Shown piece by piece: positions 43,330-51,026 of a stretch of 64,000 nucleotides of DNA. This stretch comes from Ensifer sp. BR816 (GTDB lineage Bacteria > Pseudomonadota > Alphaproteobacteria > Rhizobiales > Rhizobiaceae), in assembly GCF_000378985.1 (NCBI RefSeq), contig NZ_KB905370.1:4214799-4278798 (forward strand), read 5' to 3'. A model generated the notes under the pieces. That model made no database searches. It was not told where the DNA came from and saw only the letters and a program-made list of their open reading frames with translations. Made by a program: the position numbers and the translations under genes. Every line of letters begins with the position of its first letter. Within the stretch, counting starts at the first letter, position 1.

Positions 43330-44577
43330 ATGAGAAGACGAATGAAAAGCGCCAGCCTGGCCGCGGCGCTGCTGCTTTGCAGTGCCTGCCCGCCTGCTGC
43401 TGCCGATCAGAACGGCGCCGTCGATGTCGTGCATTTCTGGGTGTCGCAGAGCGAGGCGGCGGCACTCGACGTGCTGCGCAAGGCCTGGGCCGAGACCGGC
43501 CGCCAATGGATCGACCTGCCGGCGGAGAACAAGGTGGCGGTGCAGAGGGTTGTCAGCGATCGCATTGCAAACGGCTATGCGCCCGCCGTCATGCAATGGA
43601 ATGCCAATGAGGGTTCCCGCGAGCTGCCCGAGATGGGTATCGTGCTCGACATCGAAGACGTCGCGAAGGCCGATGACTGGCGCAGCGTCCTGCCGGCAAG
43701 CGTGTTCGAACGGATCAGCTACAAGGACAAGGTGTTCTTTGCGCCGACCAATATCCACGCGGAAAACTGGCTCTGGACCAGCGAGGCGATCTTCCGCGAG
43801 GTCGGCCTGAAGGCGCCCGAAACATGGGACGAAATCTTCACCGCTGCGGAAAAGATCAAGGCGGCAGGCCACGTGCCTATCGCCCTCGGGGATCGCCCCT
43901 GGGAAATATCCCTCGTCTTCAACGGCATCATGTATTCGCAGCTCGGCTCCGAAGGCTATGCCCGGATCATGCGCGGCGACCCTGCACTCGTCAGGGATCC
44001 ACGCATGGCCGAGGCGCTCGGCATGCTGCGGCGCCTGTCCGGCTATGCCCCGCCGGCGGCAGCGCGCCACAACAAGACCTGGGCGGACGCCACCGCCGCG
44101 GTCGGTGCCGGCGAGGCAGGGATGCAGTTCATGGGCGATTGGGCAAAGGGCGAGCTGGTGGCCCGTGGCTACGCCGTCGACAAGGATTTCGGCTGCAGCC
44201 TGATACCGGGCACGGAGATCGCCTATTTCATGGTCATCGACGCCTTCGCCTTTCCGCTGACGAACCGCGAGGATGCTGCCGAGGCGCAGCGCGCCTTCGC
44301 CCGCATGGTGCTCGATCGCGACAACCAGGTCGCCTTCAGCCGCATCAAGGGCTCGCTGCCGGTGCGCACCGACGTCGACCCGAGCGGGCTCGACCGCTGC
44401 GGTCGCCTGGGCCTCGAGAAGATCATCCGAAAGAGCGGCGTCAGCGCCCAGTCGATGGCCATGCCCACCCAGACCTCGGAGGGCTGGATCGCCGTGCTGG
44501 CCGATTTCTTCAACGATCAGACCATGCCCGTCGAGACCGCTCAGCAGCGCCTCTACGACATCATCGATCGGCAATGA
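43330..44577 (+). CDS. Orphan family 1 (sugar-type) substrate-binding protein
   Basis: A 415-residue extracellular solute-binding protein, with a signal peptide to about residue 22 (LLLCSACPPAAA-DQ). Family 1 motifs include VVHFWVSQSEAAALDVLRKA, APAVMQWNANEGSREL, and GLKAPETWDEIFTAAEKIKA. Several in-frame ATGs (43318, 43327, 43330, 43342) are near a GGAGGAG run; 43330 fits best. No permease or ATPase is present nearby; the next gene is a LysR regulator. The tie to the GGDEF-EAL gene suggests a sensory rather than transport role. Confidence 0.87.
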   Translation: MRRRMKSASLAAALLLCSACPPAAADQNGAVDVVHFWVSQSEAAALDVLRKAWAETGRQWIDLPAENKVAVQRVVSDRIANGYAPAVMQWNANEGSRELPEMGIVLDIEDVAKADDWRSVLPASVFERISYKDKVFFAPTNIHAENWLWTSEAIFREVGLKAPETWDEIFTAAEKIKAAGHVPIALGDRPWEISLVFNGIMYSQLGSEGYARIMRGDPALVRDPRMAEALGMLRRLSGYAPPAAARHNKTWADATAAVGAGEAGMQFMGDWAKGELVARGYAVDKDFGCSLIPGTEIAYFMVIDAFAFPLTNREDAAEAQRAFARMVLDRDNQVAFSRIKGSLPVRTDVDPSGLDRCGRLGLEKIIRKSGVSAQSMAMPTQTSEGWIAVLADFFNDQTMPVETAQQRLYDIIDRQ

Positions 44578-44655
44578 CGAGCAATAACTTAATCGCTTGT
44601 TTCCACGGCGCCTGAAAATTACCAATAGGCTCCGTTGGAGGCGTTGGGAGGCGTC

Positions 44656-45549
44656 ATGCTGACTTTGCGACAGATCGAGGTGATCCGAGCGATCATGGTC
44701 ACCGGCACGATCGCCGGCGCGGCGAAGCTCCTCGGCGTCGCGGCACCCGGCGTCAGCCGGCTGATGAAGTATACGGAAGACAGCCTTCGCGTCCGTCTCT
44801 TCAACCGCAGCCATGGGCGCTATGTGCCGACGCCGGAGGCCCGGCACATCTTCGGCTTGCTCGACACCGTCTACCGGCAGGTCGAGGACCTGCAGTTCGC
44901 CGTGCAGCGGCTGGAAAAGGGCGACGGGCTCGAGCTCAGTGTCGGCTCGGTTCCGAGCATCGCCAATGTGATGGTGCCGCGGGCGATCGCCAAGCTGCGC
45001 CAGCAATATCCGTCACTCTATGTCGACATCAACATTCTGAAGATCGAGGAGGCGATCGACTATCTGCTCGTCGGCCGCGGCGAGGTGGTGGCGATCAGCT
45101 CCTATCTCGAACACTCGATCATCCATTTCGAACCGCTCGCCACCGGCCGGCTGCTCTGCATCGTGCCGCAGGACAGCGAGCTCGCCGGCAGGGACAGCAT
45201 CGCGCCGGCGGAAATCGTCAGCCATACCCTGATCGGGATCGATCCGAACGATCCCTACGGACGGGTGATGACCGAGATTTTCCGTCGTCAGAACCTCGCC
45301 TATGATATGAAGATCAAGGCGCGGTTCGGCACGACCGTCTGCGCCCTCGTCGCCGCCGAGCTCGGTATTGCCATCATCGACGAGTTCACGGTCGCCGCCG
45401 GCCGGGTGCCGGGAATCAAATGCCTGGAAATCGAAGCGGACACGACCTTCCCGACCTTCGTCGCCTATCGGCGCGACGTTCCGCTGTCGATCTTTTCCGA
45501 GCGCTTCATCGACACGCTGAGGACCGAAATGAACGGCGCCAAAAGATAA
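44656..45549 (+). CDS. LysR-family regulator of the hydroaromatic acid operon
   Basis: A 297-residue LysR protein: LTLRQIEVIRAIMVTGTIAG then AAKLLGVAAPGVSRLMKYTE as helix-turn-helix, effector domain from about residue 90. GGGAGG lies 5 bases before the ATG at 44656. It is co-directional with, and 120 bases upstream of, the transport/dehydratase operon. A dyad at its stop codon could be its binding site. By position it should respond to quinate, shikimate or a derived acid. Confidence 0.87.
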   Translation: MLTLRQIEVIRAIMVTGTIAGAAKLLGVAAPGVSRLMKYTEDSLRVRLFNRSHGRYVPTPEARHIFGLLDTVYRQVEDLQFAVQRLEKGDGLELSVGSVPSIANVMVPRAIAKLRQQYPSLYVDINILKIEEAIDYLLVGRGEVVAISSYLEHSIIHFEPLATGRLLCIVPQDSELAGRDSIAPAEIVSHTLIGIDPNDPYGRVMTEIFRRQNLAYDMKIKARFGTTVCALVAAELGIAIIDEFTVAAGRVPGIKCLEIEADTTFPTFVAYRRDVPLSIFSERFIDTLRTEMNGAKR

Positions 45550-45560
45550 CATGATGTTAT
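45546..45560. promoter_or_regulatory. LysR-type dyad (ATAACAT-G-ATGTTAT)
   Basis: A perfect 7-bp inverted repeat with a single central base, of the T-N11-A form typical of LysR sites. It overlaps the LysR stop codon and lies about 110 bases before the binding-protein gene. Confidence 0.55.
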
Positions 45561-45668
45561 TGACTCTGCATAACTTGGTATTTGCCGTTACGTAAGAGAT
45601 GGGACAGTATCACGCAGCTGGGCGGGGGAGGTTCGCCGCCCAAGGAAGAACGACATAAGGAGGAGAAC

Positions 45669-46808
45669 ATGACGAAAAGAGCACTTGCGTCGATCGCAAT
45701 TGCCATGGCGCTATCGGCCGGCCTGCCGAACATATCCTGGGCGGACACGATAAAGATCGCCAACGTGATCGAGCTCTCGGGCGCCGGGGCCACCGTGGGC
45801 AGCAACTGGCGCGACGCGCTGAAGCTCGCCTTCGAGGAGATCAACGCTGCCGGCGGCATCCTCGGCGAACAGGTCGAGGTGACGGATTACGACACGCAGA
45901 CCGACCCGACGACCTCGCGTGCCATGGTGCAGAAGGCGATCGACGACGGCGCCTATGTCATCATGGGTCCGATCTATTCCGGCTCGGTCAAGGTCAACAT
46001 GATGGTCGCCCAGCAGAACGGCGTGCCGCAGCTGACCGGCGCCGAGGCCCCGTTCATCACCGACATGGGCAATCCCTACATCTTCCGCACCTCCTTCGGC
46101 GCCCAGCAGTCGATGCCGAAGCTGGTCAAGTATCTGACCGAGGAAATGAAGGTGAAGTCGGTCGCCGTCGCCTGGGTCAATGACGACTTCGGCAAGGGCG
46201 GACGCGATTCCTTCGTGGCCGAGCTGGAGAAGAACGGCATCGCCGTCAACGCCGACGTTTCGAGCGAGGTGGGCCAGGCCGATTTCGCAGCCGACGTCAT
46301 CAAGCTGAAGTCGAGCAATGCCGATGCAATCTTCGCCTATCTGCATGAAGAGGAAAGCGCCCGGCTGCTCAAGGAAATCCGCAAGCAGGGCGTCACCCAG
46401 CCGATCTTCGGCGAAACGACGCTGATGAACCAGAAGGTCGTCGACCTTGCCGGCGAAGCCGTCAACGGCGTGCGCGGACATGTCGGGCTCAGCGCCAATG
46501 CGCCGATCCCCGGCATCGAGGAATTCGCCAAGAAGTTCGAGGCGAAGTACAGTTACAAGCCCGACCACAACGCCATCAAGGCCTATATGGGCGCCTATGT
46601 GGTGAAGTACGTCACCACCAAGAACGGCAAGGCCGACCGCCAGGCCTTCGCGGATGCGCTGCATGGCCTGACCATCACGCCGGCCGACGAACCCGGCATC
46701 CTGATGGAGACCAGTTGGGACGACAAGGGCGAGGTCAACCGCGAAAGCTTCCTCGTCGAGGTCAAGGACGGCAAGCAGACCGTCGTGTCCACGCTTCCGA
46801 AACTCTAA
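45669..46808 (+). CDS. Branched-chain-type ABC substrate-binding protein (family 4)
   Basis: A 379-residue periplasmic protein with signal peptide MTKRALASIAIAMALSAG, cleaved near SWA-DT. The LivJ/LivK fold is clear (INAAGGILGEQVEVTDYDTQ, VIMGPIYSGSVKVN, DAIFAYLHEEE). AGGAG precedes the ATG. Despite the family name such proteins also bind aromatic and hydroaromatic acids. The operon ends with a dehydroshikimate dehydratase, so quinate, shikimate or dehydroshikimate is the likely ligand. Confidence 0.88.
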   Translation: MTKRALASIAIAMALSAGLPNISWADTIKIANVIELSGAGATVGSNWRDALKLAFEEINAAGGILGEQVEVTDYDTQTDPTTSRAMVQKAIDDGAYVIMGPIYSGSVKVNMMVAQQNGVPQLTGAEAPFITDMGNPYIFRTSFGAQQSMPKLVKYLTEEMKVKSVAVAWVNDDFGKGGRDSFVAELEKNGIAVNADVSSEVGQADFAADVIKLKSSNADAIFAYLHEEESARLLKEIRKQGVTQPIFGETTLMNQKVVDLAGEAVNGVRGHVGLSANAPIPGIEEFAKKFEAKYSYKPDHNAIKAYMGAYVVKYVTTKNGKADRQAFADALHGLTITPADEPGILMETSWDDKGEVNRESFLVEVKDGKQTVVSTLPKL

Positions 46809-46818
46809 AAAACGGTGA

Positions 46819-46845
46819 GGCTTCCGGCCCGCCGGGCCCGAAGCC
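46819..46845 (+). terminator. Intercistronic hairpin after the binding-protein gene
   Basis: A 12-bp stem with one mismatch (GGCTTCCGGCCC / GGGCCCGAAGCC) followed by CCCCTTTCTT lies between the binding protein and the first permease. Such structures often let binding-protein mRNA exceed that of the rest of the operon. Confidence 0.6.
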
Positions 46846-46867
46846 CCCTTTCTTGGGGACATCTTCC

Positions 46868-47746
46868 ATGAATACGTTTTTCCAGTTGTTCGTCTCCGGA
46901 CTGGCAACGGGGTCGATCTATGCGCTCGCGGCGATCGGCTTCACCCTGCTCTGGCAGGCGTCGCAGACGATCAATTTCGCCCAGGGCGAGTTCATCATGC
47001 TGCCCGCTTTCTTCGTTCTGGCCGGAACGCAGTTCCTTGGCCTGAGCTTTCCGGTGGCGATGGCGATCGCCGTGGTGCTTTCGCTGCTGCTGCTCGGCCT
47101 CGGCTTCAAGCGCATCATCATCGATCCGCTGCTGCCGCACGGCGTCCTGCCGATCGTCATCGCCACGATCGCGCTCGGCATCCTGATGAAGGAAGGCGTC
47201 AAGCAGTTCTATACGGCCGAGGCCTTGCCCTTCCCGGCCCTGTTTTCCGACCGCACCCTCAACGTGCTGGGCGCCGCCATCTCGGTGCAGGACATCGCCG
47301 TGCTGCTGATCGCGCTCGGCGCGGTAGCGCTGCTGCAGCTCTTCCTGAACGGCACGAAGATCGGCCGCTGCATGCAGGCAACCGCGCAGAACCCGAACGT
47401 CGCCGAAATCCTCGGCGTGCCGGTGCGCCGGATGATCCTCTACACGTTCCTGATCAATGCCGGCCTCGCCTTTCTCGCCTCCGTCCTGATCTCGCCGATC
47501 TACCTGGCGAAGTTCTCGAACGGCGAGACGCTCGGCCTGATCGCCTTCATCGCGGCAATCGTCGGCGGCTTCAACCAGATCCGCGGCGCACTGGCCGGCG
47601 GTCTCCTGCTCGGCGTCATCGACAATCTCTCGGCAGCCTACGTTTCGGCGTCGTATCGCTCCGCGGTGCCGCTGATCCTGCTCATCATCATCATTCTCGT
47701 GCGGCCGCAGGGCCTGCTCGGAAAGGCGGAAGGACGCACCGTATGA
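46868..47746 (+). CDS. Branched-chain-type ABC permease (LivH-like)
   Basis: A 292-residue permease with about eight helices and the LivH pattern (LFVSGLATGSIYALAAIGFTL, QTINFAQGEF, and the loop RCMQATAQNPNVAEILGVP). The stop overlaps the next ATG (ATGA at 47743-47746), showing translational coupling with the partner permease. Confidence 0.92.
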   Translation: MNTFFQLFVSGLATGSIYALAAIGFTLLWQASQTINFAQGEFIMLPAFFVLAGTQFLGLSFPVAMAIAVVLSLLLLGLGFKRIIIDPLLPHGVLPIVIATIALGILMKEGVKQFYTAEALPFPALFSDRTLNVLGAAISVQDIAVLLIALGAVALLQLFLNGTKIGRCMQATAQNPNVAEILGVPVRRMILYTFLINAGLAFLASVLISPIYLAKFSNGETLGLIAFIAAIVGGFNQIRGALAGGLLLGVIDNLSAAYVSASYRSAVPLILLIIIILVRPQGLLGKAEGRTV

Positions 47747-48714
47747 GCAAGCGCACTCTCGCTACCCTGGTCGCGGGTCTCGCGATCCTGATCCTGCTCC
47801 CCTTCACGCAGTCGAATTACGGCGTCTTCGTGCTGTGCTCGTGGCTGGTCTATTCGATCTCCGCCATGGGGCTCAACCTGACGCTCGGCTATGCGGGGCA
47901 GGTGTCGCTCGCCCAGGCCTCCTTCATGGGCATCGGCGCCTATACGACGGCGCTCATGACCATGGCGGGCGTGCCGTGGCCGGCGGCGATGATCGCCGCG
48001 ATGGTCTTATGCTTCGTCATCGGACTTCTGCTCGGCTACCCGGCGCTCCGCGTCCAGCATCACTTCCTCGCCTTCATCACCCTCGCCTTCAACGCGCTGG
48101 TGGTGCTGGTGCTGCGCAACGAGGAATGGCTGACCGGCGGCACCTACGGCATCGTCGGCATCCCGCGGCCGGAACTCTTCGGCTTGCAGACGCAGAAGCC
48201 GCTCGCCTTCTATTTCTTCGTGCTGGCGCTGTTCGTGCTGATGGCCGTCGCCCTCTACGCCATCATCCGTTCGCCCTGGGGCCGCGCCTTTAAGGCGCTC
48301 CGGGAAAACCCGATCCGCGCCAACAGCCTCGGCGTCGACATCCGCAAGACGACGCTTCTCGCCTTCGCCATCGGCTCCTCCTATGGCGGGCTGGCCGGCA
48401 GCCTGCTGGCCCAGCTCACGCAGTTCATCGATCCGCATTCCTTCGGCCTGACCATCTCGCTCAAGGTCCTGCTGATGGTCATCGTCGGCGGCGCCGGCTT
48501 CTTCTTCGGCCCGATACTGGGCGCGCTGCTGATCGTTCTCGCGCCGGAATTCCTGCGCTTCACCGAGGGATATTACCTGATGATCTATGCCGTGCTGGTC
48601 ATCGTGCTGATGATCTTCTGCCCGACCGGCCTGCTCGGCCTCGTCGAGCGTGCCCGCACGGCGCTGAAGCTCAGGCAGAACCCCAATGCCACGACCTGGG
48701 AGGCAGGACGATGA
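47743..48714 (+). CDS. Branched-chain-type ABC permease (LivM-like)
   Basis: A 323-residue permease with the LivM pattern (NLTLGYAGQVSLAQASFMGIGAY, GRAFKALRENPIRANSLGVD, MVIVGGAGFFFGPILGALL). It overlaps the genes on both sides by ATGA. With the LivH-like protein it should form the membrane channel. Confidence 0.92.
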   Translation: MSKRTLATLVAGLAILILLPFTQSNYGVFVLCSWLVYSISAMGLNLTLGYAGQVSLAQASFMGIGAYTTALMTMAGVPWPAAMIAAMVLCFVIGLLLGYPALRVQHHFLAFITLAFNALVVLVLRNEEWLTGGTYGIVGIPRPELFGLQTQKPLAFYFFVLALFVLMAVALYAIIRSPWGRAFKALRENPIRANSLGVDIRKTTLLAFAIGSSYGGLAGSLLAQLTQFIDPHSFGLTISLKVLLMVIVGGAGFFFGPILGALLIVLAPEFLRFTEGYYLMIYAVLVIVLMIFCPTGLLGLVERARTALKLRQNPNATTWEAGR

Positions 48715-49454
48715 CGCCGGTCCTTTCCGTACGCAATGTCAGCAAATCCTTCGGCGGCCTCAAGGCGGTGGACAATGTCTCCTTCGACGTCCACCAGGGC
48801 GAGATCCTCGGCCTGATCGGCCCGAACGGCAGCGGCAAGTCGACGCTCTTCAACTGCGTCCTCGGGCAATTGCCTTCCTCGACGGGCACCGTGCTCGTCG
48901 ACGGCAAGGAAGTCGCGGGCAAGCGCCCCTGCGACCTCAACAAGCTCGGCGTCGGCCGCACCTTCCAGATGCTGCAGGTCTTCCCCGAGATGACGGTGCT
49001 CGACAACATCATCCTCGCCGGCCAGGAGCACAAGGGCACGATGCTGTCGAGGCTCTTCGGCAAGCCGGATGCGGGCCTCACCGAAGAGGCCTTGCGGATG
49101 ATCGACTTCTTCCGGCTCGGGCACCAGACCCACGAGAAGGCGGGATCGCTTTCCTACGGCCAGCAGAAGCTGCTCGACGCCGCGATGGCCTTCATGGCGG
49201 GACCGAAGCTGGTGATGCTCGACGAGCCCGCCGGCGGCGTCAACCTCACCATGCTCGGCGACCTCAAGGAGCGGCTGAAGGCCTTCAATCGGGAACGCGG
49301 CGCCACCTTCGTCGTCATCGAACACAACATGGAATTCGTGATGTCGCTCTGCACGCGCATCATCGTTCTGGCGAACGGCAGGATCATCGCCGAAGGCGAC
49401 CCGGAAACGGTGCGCAACGATCCGACCGTCATCGAAGCCTATCTCGGAGGTTGA
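48711..49454 (+). CDS. Branched-chain-type ABC ATPase (LivG-like)
   Basis: A 247-residue ABC ATPase: Walker A GPNGSGKST, signature LSYGQQKLLDAA (Tyr in place of the first Gly, frequent in LivG), Walker B LVMLDEPAGGVN and switch His in VIEHNM. It ends 3 bases before the LivF-like gene. Confidence 0.93.
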   Translation: MTPVLSVRNVSKSFGGLKAVDNVSFDVHQGEILGLIGPNGSGKSTLFNCVLGQLPSSTGTVLVDGKEVAGKRPCDLNKLGVGRTFQMLQVFPEMTVLDNIILAGQEHKGTMLSRLFGKPDAGLTEEALRMIDFFRLGHQTHEKAGSLSYGQQKLLDAAMAFMAGPKLVMLDEPAGGVNLTMLGDLKERLKAFNRERGATFVVIEHNMEFVMSLCTRIIVLANGRIIAEGDPETVRNDPTVIEAYLGG

Positions 49455-49457
49455 GCC

Positions 49458-50177
49458 ATGCTGGAACTCAAGCAGGTCTACGGCGGCTACGGCAAAATGA
49501 CGATTTTGAACGGCACGTCGTTCAAGATCGACAAGGGCACGATCACCACAGTGATCGGCCCGAACGGGGCAGGCAAGTCGACGGTGTTCAAGGCGATCTT
49601 CGGGCTCCTGAAGATCCGCTCGGGAAATGTCATCCTCAACGGCGAGGATGTGACCTCCCTGCCGCCGGCCAAGATGCTCGGCAAGGGCGTCACCTATGTG
49701 CCGCAGGGGCGCAATCTGTTCCCGATGCTGTCGGTGCGCCACAATCTCGAGATCGGCGGCATCTCCTCCGGTGACCAGGCGAAGATCGCCAAGCGCATCG
49801 ACGAGGTGATGGAGCAGTTCCCGATCCTCAAGGAGAAGGCCAAGGAACAGGCGATCACGCTTTCGGGCGGCCAGCAGAAGCAGCTCGAAATCGCCCGCGC
49901 GCTTCTGCTCGATCCGTCGCTGATCCTCATCGACGAACCGTCGATCGGCCTCTCGCCGCAGATGATCAACGAGACCTTCCGCACGCTGATCCGGCTGCGC
50001 GACCAGGGCGTGACCATCCTGATGGTCGAGCAGAATGCCAAGGCGGCGCTCGCCATGTCAGACTTCGGCCTGGTGCTCGAACAGGGCCGCAGCCGGATGT
50101 ACGACAGGGCCGACAAGCTGCTTGCCGATCCGCGCGTCGGCCAGCTCTTCCTCGGTGCCCATCTCGAGGAGGCATGA
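49458..50177 (+). CDS. Branched-chain-type ABC ATPase (LivF-like)
   Basis: A 239-residue ABC ATPase: Walker A GPNGAGKST, signature LSGGQQKQLEIARAL, Walker B LILIDEPSIGLSP, and MVEQNA in place of the usual switch-His motif, as is normal for LivF. It abuts the dehydrogenase gene directly, so transport and metabolism are on one message. Confidence 0.93.
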   Translation: MLELKQVYGGYGKMTILNGTSFKIDKGTITTVIGPNGAGKSTVFKAIFGLLKIRSGNVILNGEDVTSLPPAKMLGKGVTYVPQGRNLFPMLSVRHNLEIGGISSGDQAKIAKRIDEVMEQFPILKEKAKEQAITLSGGQQKQLEIARALLLDPSLILIDEPSIGLSPQMINETFRTLIRLRDQGVTILMVEQNAKAALAMSDFGLVLEQGRSRMYDRADKLLADPRVGQLFLGAHLEEA

Positions 50178-51026
50178 ATGCAGCCCGTCCCGGAGATCAC
50201 CGGAAAGACCGTCTTCATTCCGCTGATCGGTCACCCGGTCGAGCAGGTGAAGTCGCCGGGACCGGTGAACGCGTGGTTCTCCGACCATGATGTGGGGGCC
50301 GTCCTCATCCCGGTGGATATCTTCCCCGAGAAGGTGGCGGCCTTCCTCGATGCCATTCGAGGAACACCCAATTGCCCCGGCGTTTCGGTGACCATGCCGC
50401 ACAAGCAGGCGGCCTGCGCCGGGGTCGACGACCTGACGGAGCGGGCCCGCCGGGCCGGCGCCGTCAACATCATCCGTAGAAGGCCGGACGGCACGCTCCT
50501 CGGTGACATGGTCGATGGTGACGCCATGGTTGCGGCGCTTGCCAGGAACGGCGTGACCGTCAAGGGCAAGACCGCGCTGGTCGTCGGTGCCGGCGGCGCC
50601 GGAACGGCGATCATCTACGCGCTTGCCGAGGCGGGTGCGGCGACCATCGTCGTCATCGAACGGGATCGGACGAAGTCGAACCGCCTGATCGGACAGTTAC
50701 GCAGCGACTATCCTGGGCTTCAAGCCCATGACGTTCTGCCGGACGACATCGACGTCGACATCGCCGTCAATGCCTCGCCGGCCGGCATGAACCCAGCCGA
50801 CCCCTATCCCTTTCCGCTGGAGCGGCTGACAAAGGCGGAAATCATCGCCGACGCGGTGACGAAACCGCCGGTGACCCCCTGGCTCGAGGAAGCCCGGCGC
50901 CGCGGCATCGCCATCCAGGCCGGCGCCGAGATGACCCTCGCGCAGCTGCCGACGCAGATCGCCTTCTGGGGGCTCGACACGGGCGATCTCGAGAAGGGCG
51001 ATCGCGACGAAGGTGAGCGGCGATGA
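50178..51026 (+). CDS. Shikimate/quinate dehydrogenase-like protein (AroE superfamily)
   Basis: A 282-residue AroE-type protein. The catalytic Lys (VTMPHKQAA) and the substrate Asp (MVDGDAM) are present, and the NAD(P) motif is GAGGAGTA. The substrate Ser-x-Ser motif near the N-terminus is altered to EQVKSPGPVN, so one serine is missing. After the second strand the sequence reads IERDRTKSNRL, favouring neither cofactor clearly. A start abutting the previous stop has GAGGAGG upstream. In this operon it should oxidise quinate or shikimate to the dehydro form rather than serve aromatic amino acid synthesis. Confidence 0.85.
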   Translation: MQPVPEITGKTVFIPLIGHPVEQVKSPGPVNAWFSDHDVGAVLIPVDIFPEKVAAFLDAIRGTPNCPGVSVTMPHKQAACAGVDDLTERARRAGAVNIIRRRPDGTLLGDMVDGDAMVAALARNGVTVKGKTALVVGAGGAGTAIIYALAEAGAATIVVIERDRTKSNRLIGQLRSDYPGLQAHDVLPDDIDVDIAVNASPAGMNPADPYPFPLERLTKAEIIADAVTKPPVTPWLEEARRRGIAIQAGAEMTLAQLPTQIAFWGLDTGDLEKGDRDEGERR

